This document shows, in pieces, positions 8,410 through 16,469 of a DNA stretch of 64,000 bases. Source of the stretch: Brenneria goodwinii (lineage in GTDB: Bacteria > Pseudomonadota > Gammaproteobacteria > Enterobacterales > Enterobacteriaceae). Numbering within the stretch: the first letter of the stretch is position 1; each line of letters opens with the position of its first letter. Below the pieces are notes generated by a model. It was not told the DNA's origin and did not search any database. It saw only the letters and a list, made by a program, of their open reading frames with translations. The DNA lies in the NCBI RefSeq assembly GCF_002291445.1, contig NZ_CP014137.1, positions 496,001 through 560,000 on the forward strand. Reading direction: 5' to 3'. The translations under genes were made by a program, and so were the position numbers.

Positions 8410-8796
8410 ATGCAACCAATGCGGCGAATGGGTGATGGATATGAACCGCACGTCGATCAGTTTGGCGAGCGGTTGACCTACTCGCTGCCTGTCGACTCGG
8501 GGGTTGTCAGCTTCAGCTTCTCGTTTGAGATTCGCCAGGCCGATCTGGACGTCCTGCTTTCCGATGACTACCGGCGTGCCGTTCTCGAAGTCACCGCGCA
8601 TACGTTGCTACAGCGTTCGACGCTGAAGGGAAATAACCGCTTTACCCAAAGCGACTTCGATAGCCTTGTCATGGATACGCTTCACTCCGGGGGCGATTTT
8701 CTCCAGGCGTTCATTGCGCGGGTGAGCCGGGAAAATAACATTGCTATTGATCACTATGTGAAAGAAGTCATGAACCGGCGCTCCGCTGCAAGCTGA
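8410..8796 (+). CDS. Conserved-looking small protein, unknown function
   Basis: A 128-residue soluble acidic protein with a good ribosome site (GGAGAAGGGGGAAG before ATG). It has no signal peptide or membrane segment. The N-terminal half is predicted beta-rich (RLTYSLPVDSGVVSFSFSFEI), the C-terminal half helical (FLQAFIARVSRENN). It converges on a DUF4303-like gene, and the two sit in a variable patch with other orphan small genes, so an immunity or orphan toxin-system role is possible. That is context only; I do not recognise the sequence. Confidence 0.6.
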   Translation: MQPMRRMGDGYEPHVDQFGERLTYSLPVDSGVVSFSFSFEIRQADLDVLLSDDYRRAVLEVTAHTLLQRSTLKGNNRFTQSDFDSLVMDTLHSGGDFLQAFIARVSRENNIAIDHYVKEVMNRRSAAS

Positions 8797-8817
8797 GCCT
8801 GCTATGACAAGATCCGT

Positions 8818-9402
8818 TCAGCTGAAAATTTTAGCCAGCAATGCGTCATCGACCGTTTGCCGCATGATACTGAGTAAACGATCGTCATCGGCATCATGTA
8901 GGGTTACAAAAGCGATAAAATCCGCATGTTGATTAAAGCGGGCAAGCGCCGTCTGCGCCTGCCTAATCGCCCCGGCAGCGCAGGATACGATCTCTTTTTC
9001 GACCACGGATTGATAATATTGCTGATAAAACTCGGCGCCTTTTTCATCATACAATGCGCCCAACTGGTCCATGATTTCGCCGAGCGCCTGACCGAGCCCG
9101 TCATCATCGTCATCCAGCTCGTCCAGATGATACGAAAAGTTGCCCGAATTATATTTGATGCCACTGACGCTATTGATATCCAGCGCGCTGTGCCGATTCT
9201 CTTGCTGGCGATACTCTGCCAGCGTGGCGTCGTAAGCTTCTTGCGTATTCCAGGAGACTCGACACCCGCCGTTTTCAATATCTAAATCCAGGCAGAAAGC
9301 ATAAACCTCTCGGTTTTCTGCATGCGAGGAGAATACCGAAGCCGCACGTTCAATTTGACGAACAAAACATGACGCCACCCGGTCAATATTTAAATTAATC
9401 AT
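8818..9402 (-). CDS. DUF4303-like protein, possible orphan immunity protein
   Basis: A 194-residue acidic cytosolic protein. The segment VYAFCLDLDIENGGCRVSWNT and the aspartate-rich run SYHLDELDDDDDG resemble DUF4303 family proteins, which often occur as immunity proteins beside polymorphic toxins. I choose the ATG starting MINLNIDRV, which has GGAAG about 5 bases upstream; an upstream alternative lacks one. No toxin gene is adjacent, so if it is an immunity protein it is an orphan. The family call rests on remembered sequence style and is moderate. Confidence 0.55.
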   Translation of the reverse strand: MINLNIDRVASCFVRQIERAASVFSSHAENREVYAFCLDLDIENGGCRVSWNTQEAYDATLAEYRQQENRHSALDINSVSGIKYNSGNFSYHLDELDDDDDGLGQALGEIMDQLGALYDEKGAEFYQQYYQSVVEKEIVSCAAGAIRQAQTALARFNQHADFIAFVTLHDADDDRLLSIMRQTVDDALLAKIFS

Positions 9403-9667
9403 TCTGCTTCCATCATTTTCAGTCGCGGCTCCAATCATCAGCAAACCCGTTAACTCGACTTCTCTCTACGAATATGATGGCGTGCTAGAAGCGACGCCAG
9501 AAGCCCGACACCATAGCATACGTGCCGTCATCGCCGAGCAAAAAATAATCAACCAAATCGTTGAGGACTTCAACGAATTCAACACGCATCAATCCGCTCC
9601 TAAAACAATTTCTAAATCAGTTGTGACGTTACCTGCACGAAAAATAAACCAGGATGTGGGAATGCAT

Positions 9668-9880
9668 TTAACGATGATGCCCACTGGCCTCAGTCAACCA
9701 TCCCATAAATGCTTTCAGGTTTGCTGTGAACTTCTTTGCTTCATCTTCTGGAGCATAGCTCTCACGCAAAAAATATCTGATTTCATTCTCCCGGGATGGA
9801 TATTTTTTACAAATCTTGATACATACTCATCAAGCGTATCAGGCCAGTCTGTATCCCTGCGCGCCAAGGCGCTTGGGTTG
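9668..9880 (-). pseudogene. Frameshifted fragment of a small immunity-like protein
   Basis: On the minus strand, DTLDEYVSRFVKNIHPGR continues in a second frame as NEIRYFLRESYAPEDEAKK, then FTANLKAFMGWLTEASGHHR and a stop. Joining the two frames gives one plausible acidic protein end, so a single-base indel near 9790-9800 seems to have broken it. The 5' part is lost or overlaps the next gene. The style (short, acidic, aromatic) suits toxin-immunity proteins, but no family is certain. A second, more decayed copy of its 3' end lies at 16186-16330. The rest of 9403-9667 holds nothing I can identify. Confidence 0.45.
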
Positions 9881-9901
9881 GCGTTTATTGCCGATGGTCT
9901 T

Positions 9902-10300
9902 TTATTGACCGCTATTGTTGCCGTCGGCGGCATCATGGTGCTCAACATATTCAACGATCAATCCATCAAGATGGCGAAAGCGCGTTTTGCGCCCTATCGG
10001 CGTTTTTTGAATCGGGTCCAACTGGCTTGCGCCCTGAGCCAGAAGGTTATCAATCGTTGGTTGCAAAACATCGACGCGCAAAGTCAGGGCCGTTGATTCA
10101 AAAGGCTGACGCAATTCGGCGGGGCCGGCGATAATGAGCATGGACAGTTTCGGTGAAACCACTGAAGCAAGTTCCAGCCCCTTTTCCGGGTAGCTGAAAT
10201 GAATACCATCGCTGCCGTTCAATAGGGTTCGATAAAATGCTCTTGTTTTATTGAACGCCTCGGTCTCAACAAACACACGGATGTAAGACTCCAGAATCAT
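9902..10300 (-). CDS. VOC/glyoxalase-fold protein
   Basis: A 132-residue protein with the vicinal-oxygen-chelate pattern: ILESYIRVFVE at the start, a paired second half (STALTLRVDVLQPTIDNLLAQGA) and the closing RFRHLDGLIVEYVEHHD. Such proteins include dioxygenases, glyoxalases and antibiotic-binding proteins; the substrate cannot be told here. Start chosen at ATG after GGGGAG; a TTG five codons upstream lies before that ribosome site. A decayed partial duplicate of its 3' half is at 16186-16330. Between this gene and the RpiR gene (10301-10734) I see no convincing feature. Confidence 0.7.
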   Translation of the reverse strand: MILESYIRVFVETEAFNKTRAFYRTLLNGSDGIHFSYPEKGLELASVVSPKLSMLIIAGPAELRQPFESTALTLRVDVLQPTIDNLLAQGASQLDPIQKTPIGRKTRFRHLDGLIVEYVEHHDAADGNNSGQ

Positions 10301-10734
10301 AGTCGATCTCCCCAACGGTGGATTTTCGTTAAGTATATCGACATTTTTCCACTGGCAGTCATGTTACTGGCTATAACTCTTCCCATTCGGGCTCTTCAAT
10401 TACGTTGGTTGGTTATGTTGGACGCTATAAACCAGTCAGGCGACTTAATGCCAATTGCGCTAGCAAGGATAGATTATAAGGTAAATAGCCTGATGAGGAG
10501 CAGTTAACGCAAGCGGGTTTTGTAAAAACCTCATTGGTTACTCGTTGTCCATACCCTGACGGACGATAATAGTCAATGCCCGATAGGAAGCAATAAGCCG
10601 GGCGATTGAACGAATGAATTCCAGTGGATGAGATATCACGCACATTTCTGAAGAGGGAATTATTAATTCCCCTATTTTTATCTTTCAGTTGGGTTATTAA
10701 TACCAAAGAGATTTACGCAAGGGGGAAGAACAAC

Positions 10735-11592
10735 ATGAACAAAACAGAATTCTCTCAACGCATTGCTCAATTGGATAATCTGACGGAAACGGATAAACGC
10801 ATTGTTGCTTATTTTGATAAGCATTTTCTGTCGATACCTTACAGTAAAGTTATTGATATTTGTAAGGAAATAAACATCGCAAAATCAACGCTGGGGCGTT
10901 TTATGATAAAAATCGGGTTTAATGGCTTTCAGGATTTTAAACAGTCCACGATTAAACCTGAGCTTCGCAGAAATATTTCTCCAATAGAAAGATTTAATAG
11001 AGAAAACAACATCAACAGCGGGGCGGAGTATATCGAAGGATATTTCGGTAAAATATCTGAAAACATTAACAATACATTGGAGAAAATCAATAAAAAGGAT
11101 CTGGAAAAAGCCGTTGATCTAATCTGCGATCCGCAAAAAAGATTGTATGTTATCGGGAGCGCCACCGCACATGCGCTAGCGGAATATTTTTATCTGCTGG
11201 GGAGGTATATCAAAAGAGATATCGTTTTACTGGATGCGAATATTGCTAATTTGCCGCATAAGCTGGTCGATTCGCGCAAGGGCGATGTCTTGTTGGCAAT
11301 ATCATACTATCGGTTCTCCAGTGTGACTACGCGCTTGGTCAGGTGGTTTCATCAGAACCGGGGAGATACGGTGGTGATCACCAACCGTGATGTGAATCCG
11401 TTCAGCCATTTCGCCACCGCATTGCTCCTTATGGATAGTCAACATGGCGGGCTGTTTAATAGCCGAAGTTCCGGGTTTGTTCTTGTTGAAGCGTTGGTTA
11501 ATTATATGGGAGAAGTAACAGGAAATGAACTCGGTAATAACTTTGACGTCATGGAATCATTATTTGAGGAGTTTAATGTCTTTAATAAATAG
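10735..11592 (+). CDS. RpiR/MurR-family transcriptional regulator
   Basis: A 285-residue regulator with an N-terminal RpiR helix-turn-helix (about 1-77, including SKVIDICKEINIAKSTLGRFMIKIGFNGFQDFK) and a C-terminal SIS phosphosugar-binding domain (about 120-250, with RLYVIGSATAHALAEYF and GDVLLAISYYRFSS). Start chosen at ATG after GGGGGAAG; upstream in-frame codons lack a ribosome site. The family usually senses phosphorylated sugars and represses or activates a linked catabolic operon. Here the four genes that follow on the same strand are the likely targets. The gene is richer in A/T than the surrounding DNA. Confidence 0.88.
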   Translation: MNKTEFSQRIAQLDNLTETDKRIVAYFDKHFLSIPYSKVIDICKEINIAKSTLGRFMIKIGFNGFQDFKQSTIKPELRRNISPIERFNRENNINSGAEYIEGYFGKISENINNTLEKINKKDLEKAVDLICDPQKRLYVIGSATAHALAEYFYLLGRYIKRDIVLLDANIANLPHKLVDSRKGDVLLAISYYRFSSVTTRLVRWFHQNRGDTVVITNRDVNPFSHFATALLLMDSQHGGLFNSRSSGFVLVEALVNYMGEVTGNELGNNFDVMESLFEEFNVFNK

Positions 11593-11638
11593 TGATTAAG
11601 TATTTTAAAAGTAAACTTCTGGTTTAATTTCTATCTAT

Positions 11639-11660
11639 GAGTGTCTATCTATAGATGCTC
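11639..11660 (+). promoter_or_regulatory. Candidate operator upstream of the hydrolase/DcuC-type operon
   Basis: A 22-base imperfect palindrome (GAG...CTC ends, TCTATC/TATAGA core; 8 of 10 base pairs match) sits in the AT-rich spacer between the RpiR gene and the alpha/beta hydrolase. RpiR-family proteins bind palindromes of this size, so this is a candidate site for the neighbouring regulator. Inference only. Confidence 0.4.
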
Positions 11661-11728
11661 ATCTATTGTCACTGCAATAAACATAGCAGATAAATCTTTG
11701 CTGTTTTCTATCAAAAGAGGTTTGAATT

Positions 11729-12556
11729 ATGAGTGATGGAAATAAAAAAATAGTACCGGCTTGCCCTGAAGAACAGATTATTACCACGTCTCAGGGGAAA
11801 TTATCATTCCGCTCTTCCGGGGATGGCGAAGTTATTATTTTTTTACACGGTCTTTTGGGAAGTTCCAAAGCATGGCCATTCCAGTTTGCCGAGTTGTCTC
11901 CTGCTTATAACGTGATTGCATGGGATGCGCCGGGCTACGGCGACTCCACTCTGGTTGAGGCGGATATCGGAGCTTACGAACAAGCGTTACATGAACTTAT
12001 TCAGCATTGCGGCGAGAAAAAAATCTCCATCGTGGGGCACTCGATGGGCGGGACGGTTGCCAGCCGATATGTCGCCAGACATCCTGATAAGGTAAAGCGC
12101 CTGGTGTTATCCTGTACCCATCCGGGTTATGGGGCTCCCGAAACCGCGCCGGCCTCAGAAAAACTGGAAAAACGTCTTCAGGAACTCGCTAAGATTGGTC
12201 CTGAGGCTTATGGCTGGAACCGGGCGCATGATTTATTACCTTTCCCTGACATCCCCGAGTCGATTTTGTCATACGCGGCAAGCATTGCCTCTGAAACTAA
12301 TCCGGAAGGTCTCAGGCGAGCCTCGCGCATGTTGCAGCTTGCCGATAATCGCCCGTTGCTGCCCAAAATAGCCGTCCCGACACTCATATTAACCGGGGAA
12401 AAAGACCATGTCGTTCAGCCGAAGTTAAAAGCGGAACTGCTTTCTTTAGTTCCTTTTACGCAACATATTGAAATGGCGGGTCTGGCGCATGCGCCTTATT
12501 TCCAGGCACCAGAATATTATAGCTCTCTGATTCGGGATTTTATATCCAATAACTAA
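11729..12556 (+). CDS. Cytoplasmic alpha/beta hydrolase
   Basis: A 275-residue alpha/beta hydrolase with oxyanion motif HGLLGSS (40-46), nucleophile elbow GHSMGG (Ser105), the late acid in GEKDHVV and the catalytic His in GLAHAP. There is no signal peptide. It resembles the esterase, lactonase or C-C hydrolase (MhpC-like) group; the substrate is not evident. It has AAGAGG as ribosome site and is followed 18 bases later by a DcuC-family carrier, so the two are co-transcribed. In context it probably hydrolyses the compound brought in by that carrier. Confidence 0.85.
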   Translation: MSDGNKKIVPACPEEQIITTSQGKLSFRSSGDGEVIIFLHGLLGSSKAWPFQFAELSPAYNVIAWDAPGYGDSTLVEADIGAYEQALHELIQHCGEKKISIVGHSMGGTVASRYVARHPDKVKRLVLSCTHPGYGAPETAPASEKLEKRLQELAKIGPEAYGWNRAHDLLPFPDIPESILSYAASIASETNPEGLRRASRMLQLADNRPLLPKIAVPTLILTGEKDHVVQPKLKAELLSLVPFTQHIEMAGLAHAPYFQAPEYYSSLIRDFISNN

Positions 12557-12574
12557 ATACCATAGGGGGATGAG

Positions 12575-13945
12575 ATGGCTGGATTTATAATAGGAATATT
12601 GATTACAATATTTGCCGCTTATTTTATTATAAAAAATTATCAACCACAAACTGTGTTGCTTTTAGCCGGATTAAGTTTATTGCTAATTACGGTAATCTTT
12701 TTTCCTGAACAATCTATATTGTACGGTAAGGCTAAATCAATTGGTTGGGTTGGCGGGGATATTTTCGCGTTTGTCAAAGAGTCTTTAACAACGCAGGTGG
12801 CGGGCATTGGTTTGATCATTATGGCGGCGGGCGGATTTGCCGATTATATGGATCACATCAAAGCCTCTAATTCAATGGTTAATATGTGTATCAAACCCTT
12901 ACGGATGATAAAGGCTCCCTACGTCATTCTCTCAATAGGGTACATATTATCCCAGTTGCTTCATGTCGCGATATCCAGTGCGGCAGGGCTTGCCATGCTG
13001 CTGCTGGTCACTTTTTTCCCGGTGCTGGTGAAGTTAGGCGTCAGTAAGGCGGCGGCCGCATCAATGATCGGCATGTCCGCGTTTATGGATCTCGGTCCGG
13101 CGGTGGGAACGGCTAACCTGGCGGCAAAACACGCCGGTATGGAAACCGCGGTGTATTTTGCCCACTATCAGATGCCGGTGGCTATCGGTGTCATGCTGAC
13201 CGTCGCGATACTGACATTTTTCACCGCGCGCTATTTTGATGCGAAAGATGGACACGTGGTGATTCAGCAATCTCACGAGCAGCCAAAAAGTGAAGACGAG
13301 GTCAGGGTTCCGGCGTTTTATGCTTTTTTGCCTGTATTTCCGGTTGTTCTGGTTATTGTCTTCAGCCCGCTGGTGGTCAGCACCATAAAGATTGATGTTG
13401 TCACCGCGATGATTATCGGCACCCTGCTGGCGTTTTTTTGCGAGCTGTTATTGAAGCGCGACTTTAAAGCGGCGTGTAAAGGCATTCAGGTCTTTTTCAA
13501 AGGCATGGGATCGATGTTTGCCAGCATTGTATCGCTGCTGGTCTGTGCCGATGTTTTTGCTCAGGGATTACAAATTATAGGCGCCGTGGATTTCATCATA
13601 CAGACGGTGCAGACCGCAGGATTTGGTTTCGGCAGTATGACCGTCGTCATGGCGATTTTGGTCTGCGTCACGGCCGCTCTAACGGGATCTGGCGTTGCGG
13701 CGTTTTTCTCGTTTTCAGGTCTTGCGCCAGGCATTGCCGGCAAATTTGGTGAAAGCGCGGTGAATATGATTCTGCCTATGCAGTTGATGGCTGGAATGGG
13801 CCGATCCATCTCGCCGGTGGCGGGGGTGATCATTGCCGTCAGCAAAGCCGGGGAGTGTTCGCCATTTATGATTGTCCGCAGAACGCTTATTCCCGCGCTT
13901 GGCGGTATGGTGACGATGTTAATTATTAATGGCTTTCTTAATTAA
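12575..13945 (+). CDS. DcuC-family C4-dicarboxylate-type transporter
   Basis: A 456-residue inner-membrane protein with about 12 hydrophobic segments, similar in length and layout to E. coli DcuC (461). Shared features include the FADYMDHI segment after helix 3, SSAAGLAMLLL, the APAFYAFLPVFPV-like segment after the central loop and a final GRSISPVAGVIIAVSKAGECSPF. DcuC carries C4-dicarboxylates. Members of this family linked to hydrolases may carry other carboxylates, so I give the family rather than a substrate. It is in one transcription unit with the hydrolase. Confidence 0.85.
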   Translation: MAGFIIGILITIFAAYFIIKNYQPQTVLLLAGLSLLLITVIFFPEQSILYGKAKSIGWVGGDIFAFVKESLTTQVAGIGLIIMAAGGFADYMDHIKASNSMVNMCIKPLRMIKAPYVILSIGYILSQLLHVAISSAAGLAMLLLVTFFPVLVKLGVSKAAAASMIGMSAFMDLGPAVGTANLAAKHAGMETAVYFAHYQMPVAIGVMLTVAILTFFTARYFDAKDGHVVIQQSHEQPKSEDEVRVPAFYAFLPVFPVVLVIVFSPLVVSTIKIDVVTAMIIGTLLAFFCELLLKRDFKAACKGIQVFFKGMGSMFASIVSLLVCADVFAQGLQIIGAVDFIIQTVQTAGFGFGSMTVVMAILVCVTAALTGSGVAAFFSFSGLAPGIAGKFGESAVNMILPMQLMAGMGRSISPVAGVIIAVSKAGECSPFMIVRRTLIPALGGMVTMLIINGFLN

Positions 13946-14136
13946 GGGGTGAACCGATTATAAAAAATAAAGAATAGAATAAGCCTATTTATTAATACGC
14001 ACCCGATCTCAGGGTAATAAATCCTGCGTTTTTAAACGGGATGCTTAACTATGATGAGAATAATAACTTTCTTTAAAAATAACACAATTATCGATGTTGT
14101 ATGAGGTATGTTATTTACCAATGACAGGATAATATA

Positions 14137-15183
14137 ATGAAAAAATATATTGTTTTTTATTCCTCTGTACTCTTTTTTATTACCACCTCTGTTCATGCAG
14201 TAACCGTATATAACAATAAAGATACGCGACTGGATATTTATGGCCGAGTTGAAGCGCAAATTGGCAATGGATGGACGAACGATAATACCAACGCCGCCAA
14301 CCTGACCGGGCGACTGGGTTTTGAGGCACAGCAAAAGCTGGATGAATCCTTTAACCTGTTCGGGAAACTGGAATGGCAGGTTACCACGCAAAAGAATGAC
14401 ACCAAAAATACGGAGGATAATTGGGATGTTCGCTACGCTTATACCGGCGTTGGCAGCAAGGACTATGGCAGGATCATGGTCGGTCGTACCCGCAATCCAA
14501 TGTATCAGTGGATGGGGCTGACCGATCGGTATATGAATTATACCGCCAATGTCTATTCAAACTGGGTGGGTAGCCGCATTGATTCATCCTGGCAATGGAA
14601 CCGGCAGGACGGCACGATCCAGTATGAATATGAGAATAAAGGGGTAGATGTCCGCCTTGCGTATGTGATGGGAAATGGCGCCGCAGACAGCACGATTGAT
14701 AATGGGTATATGGCCAGTTTGGGTTATTCCTTTGATATTCAAATCGCCGGAAAACCATTAAAGATAAAGCCGGTGATTGCCTGGCAGTCACTGACCAAAG
14801 ATCCTAAAAACACAACGCTCAGCGGTAATTATACCGACTATAGTCAAAAAGGCGCGGGTATCCGATTGAATTATGACAAAGCCCTGCTTGCCTTGAATAT
14901 CGGCAGGCAAAGCTATGAGCGTCAGGGGCGGCCGGATATTGATTATGACGTGTTCGATTCTTTAGCCGAGTATTGGTTTACCAATAAAATCGCGTTACGC
15001 GGTGGTTATTCTCAGCTAATTGAAACAAAGAGTAACTATGTGCATCGCCGGCAGTGGGTGACTGAAGCTGAATATCGGCTGAAAAGGAATATCCACTTCT
15101 CCGTAACCTGGATTTATGATGAACGGGAAAGTTACGACTCCGCTGAAAATCTGTGGATAGCCGGATTGCGTTACGATTTCTAA
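14137..15183 (+). CDS. General outer-membrane porin
   Basis: A 348-residue porin with a cleavable signal peptide (about 1-22, ending SVHA), trimeric-porin beta-strand pattern (RLDIYGRVEAQIGNGW near the start, YGRIMVGRTRNPMY, alternating aromatic residues) and the terminal Phe (IAGLRYDF) needed for outer-membrane assembly. It lies 190 bases after the transporter gene and 22 bases before a secreted hydrolase. This suggests it lets the substrate or product of this locus across the outer membrane. It is not a close OmpC/OmpF homologue by eye. Confidence 0.87.
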   Translation: MKKYIVFYSSVLFFITTSVHAVTVYNNKDTRLDIYGRVEAQIGNGWTNDNTNAANLTGRLGFEAQQKLDESFNLFGKLEWQVTTQKNDTKNTEDNWDVRYAYTGVGSKDYGRIMVGRTRNPMYQWMGLTDRYMNYTANVYSNWVGSRIDSSWQWNRQDGTIQYEYENKGVDVRLAYVMGNGAADSTIDNGYMASLGYSFDIQIAGKPLKIKPVIAWQSLTKDPKNTTLSGNYTDYSQKGAGIRLNYDKALLALNIGRQSYERQGRPDIDYDVFDSLAEYWFTNKIALRGGYSQLIETKSNYVHRRQWVTEAEYRLKRNIHFSVTWIYDERESYDSAENLWIAGLRYDF

Positions 15184-15205
15184 TCCATGAGTGAAGGAAT
15201 AAAAA

Positions 15206-16111
15206 ATGAAAAACAAAGCTGGCTGGATTATTTTTCTGACCCTGATAATGAATTTTGCTTACGGCGCGGAATTACCGGCGGAAAGCGGCAGTTTCAGCGT
15301 TGAATTACCGCAGAACGGCAACAAAATGGAGGTGTTTAGTTACAAGCCCGCGGGCGCCACTAAAGATACGCCGATTGTATTTGTTCTCACCGGTTTAAAT
15401 CGTAATGCGGCTGAATATCGCGATTCATGGATCGAGAATGCCAGAAAAAATAAATTAATTGTTATCGCGCCACTTTTCTCAACAGCCGATTATCCCGGAG
15501 TTGACGGTTACAATATGGGGAATATGGAAAATAAACAGACGAATACCCTCAATCCCCGGGAGGCGTGGGCATTCAGCGTCATCGATCGGCTGTTTGCCGA
15601 TATGCAAAAGCAGGGGATTACCCAGCAGAAAAGCTATTATCTGTTTGGTAACAGCGCGGGTTGTCAGTTTGTCCATCGGATGATGACATTTGTTCCGGAG
15701 GCGAAAGTAAAAGCCGCAATTTGCGCCGCCGCAGGCTGGTGGACTATGCCTGATGTGGAAAATCCCTGGCCCTACGGTTTGGATCAGGCACCGGTTAAGG
15801 TAACGCAAAAACAACTGACGGACTATTTTGCCAAGCCCGTGTTGATCACGGTAGGCGCTAAGGATAACGATCCGTATCATCCATTGCTGCGTCGCTCTTA
15901 TCAGGCAATGGCGCAAGGCGATAGCCGGCTTGAACGGGCGCAAACCTACTATCTCACGGGCCAGCAGAAGGCTAAACGCTATAAAGTTGATTTCAACTGG
16001 CAGTTCACGACGCTGCCGGATGTTGGTCATAGCGGAAGCAAGATGTCAGCCTACGGCGCTGAACAGTTTGCTTGGTTTGAGCAGCATGGCGTGTTTAACG
16101 TGCAGCCGTAG
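15206..16111 (+). CDS. Exported alpha/beta hydrolase (esterase/depolymerase type)
   Basis: A 301-residue hydrolase with a signal peptide (about 1-20, ending NFAYG), nucleophile elbow FGNSAG (Ser150), an acid in TVGAKDNDPYH and a late His in LPDVGHSGS. The fold resembles poly(hydroxyalkanoate) depolymerase or feruloyl-esterase-like secreted hydrolases. It is therefore likely periplasmic or secreted, releasing a product that enters through the porin and carrier encoded just upstream. The substrate is unknown. GAAGGAA precedes the ATG. Confidence 0.8.
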   Translation: MKNKAGWIIFLTLIMNFAYGAELPAESGSFSVELPQNGNKMEVFSYKPAGATKDTPIVFVLTGLNRNAAEYRDSWIENARKNKLIVIAPLFSTADYPGVDGYNMGNMENKQTNTLNPREAWAFSVIDRLFADMQKQGITQQKSYYLFGNSAGCQFVHRMMTFVPEAKVKAAICAAAGWWTMPDVENPWPYGLDQAPVKVTQKQLTDYFAKPVLITVGAKDNDPYHPLLRRSYQAMAQGDSRLERAQTYYLTGQQKAKRYKVDFNWQFTTLPDVGHSGSKMSAYGAEQFAWFEQHGVFNVQP

Positions 16112-16151
16112 CGGAAGTTATTAGGAAACCATATTCAGCTATTTATTTCCG

Positions 16152-16171
16152 GCGGGCATAAAGATGCCCGC
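16152..16171 (+). terminator. Hairpin after the secreted hydrolase
   Basis: GCGGGCAT and ATGCCCGC form a perfect 8-base stem with a 4-base loop. Only a few T follow, so it is a weak terminator or transcript-end hairpin for the RpiR-linked genes. Confidence 0.6.
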
Positions 16172-16185
16172 TAGCTTTAGCCTCA

Positions 16186-16330
16186 AGCAACTATCCCATA
16201 AATGCCTTCACAACATATTCAACGATCAGCCCATTAAGATGAAGATGGCGAAAGCGCGTTTTGCATCCTACGGCGTTTTTTGAATCGGCTCCAACTGGCT
16301 TGCGTTCTGAACCAGAGGGTTATCAATCGC
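16186..16330 (-). pseudogene. Decayed partial duplicate of the immunity-like/VOC pair
   Basis: This stretch repeats two parts of the 9.69-10.07 kb region: the AGCAACTATCCCATAAATGC block (3' end of the immunity-like fragment) joined directly to about 120 bases matching the 3' half of the VOC gene (CAACATATTCAACGATCA through GGTTATCAATCG). About 220 bases present at the first site are missing. Several small indels break every frame. The remaining 16331-16469 holds no recognised gene. Confidence 0.7.
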
Positions 16331-16469
16331 ATTTTCCAAGGCGGTTTGGCTAAACTATGGGCCGACGCAGAGCGTCATCCGCTTAATTGTATGCAATAGA
16401 CGATGCCTTGATTTTATGTCACTCTTTTACCTGATGTTTTTTGTCCCCATAAATGCGACGACTTCACCT

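Noticed and set aside
9482..10096. A 204-codon plus-strand frame
   Set aside because: It overlaps the opposite-strand VOC gene and the immunity-like fragment; codon pattern and product give no sign of coding.
10425..10706. A 93-codon minus-strand frame upstream of the RpiR gene
   Set aside because: No ribosome site, no recognisable family, and it covers the likely promoter of the RpiR gene; too weak to report as a gene.
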